In this document: in pieces, positions 5,657-5,667 of the stretch
Numbering within the stretch: the stretch's first letter is position 1
How the letters are laid out: every line of letters starts with the position of its first letter
DNA from: Candidatus Bipolaricaulota bacterium
Lineage (GTDB): Bacteria; Bipolaricaulota; Bipolaricaulia; RBG-16-55-9
DNA: 5,667 bases
Direction of reading: 5' to 3'
Assembly (NCBI GenBank): GCA_015487455.1
Contig: WFPR01000246.1
Coordinates: forward strand, 1 to 5,667
Position numbers and translations under genes: made by a program
Notes under the pieces: model-generated
Told to the model about the DNA's origin: nothing
The model's database searches: none
The model's input: only the letters and a program-made list of their open reading frames with translations

Positions 5657-5665
5657 TGCTACAAT
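5657..5665 (+). promoter_or_regulatory. Extended -10 element pointing right, for a gene outside the window
   Basis: TGC followed by TACAAT (5 of 6 to TATAAT) is a full extended -10 element on the plus strand. No convincing -35 hexamer lies 16-18 bp upstream, which extended -10 promoters can tolerate. The gene it would drive begins beyond base 5667, so this is supported by the element alone. Confidence 0.45.
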
Positions 5666-5667
5666 GG

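Overview
The window is GC-rich bacterial chromosome with four genes, all on the minus strand, reading from right to left: gyrB, murE, a speE fusion gene, and priA (cut by the left edge). The intact genes fit housekeeping families well. The taxon cannot be fixed from this window. GyrB is a short type (645 aa, without the large insert of enterobacterial GyrB). MurE carries DNPK where enzymes that add meso-diaminopimelate usually have DNPR. Together with the GC content, this suggests a deep-branching, non-proteobacterial lineage such as Deinococcota, Chloroflexota or Armatimonadota; that is only a guess.

Layout: bases 5517-5667 are a divergent intergenic region. It holds a good sigma-A-type promoter for gyrB, an unusual triple AAGGAG leader, and an extended -10 element pointing right toward a gene outside the window. 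gyrB (3579-5516) and murE (2011-3561) are 17 bp apart and probably co-transcribed. A 167-bp gap (1844-2010) follows. It holds a possible promoter, a 9-bp inverted repeat and a G-quadruplex-type G-run array made of degenerate GGGCTT hexamers. speE (506-1843) comes next, then priA 25 bp further on. The gyrB-murE-speE-priA set links DNA topology, cell-wall precursor synthesis, polyamine synthesis and replication restart. It looks like a housekeeping neighbourhood and shows no mobile-element or defence features.

The most unusual object is the 445-aa polyamine protein. Its C-terminal two thirds form a complete aminopropyltransferase (spermidine synthase family) with all the active-site residues I could place. 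Its N-terminal ~156 residues are clearly related to pyruvoyl-dependent arginine decarboxylase (PdaD/PvlArgDC). That domain appears to have lost the self-cleaving Ser-Ser pair and other catalytic residues, so it may be a pseudoenzyme domain fused to an active synthase. Second in interest is a related GC-rich hexamer (TCGGGC/TTGGGC) that appears both in the speE leader and inside murE, where it encodes a Pro/Glu/Asp-rich insertion. Long plus-strand open frames opposite these genes are shadows of GC-rich coding sequence and are not annotated.
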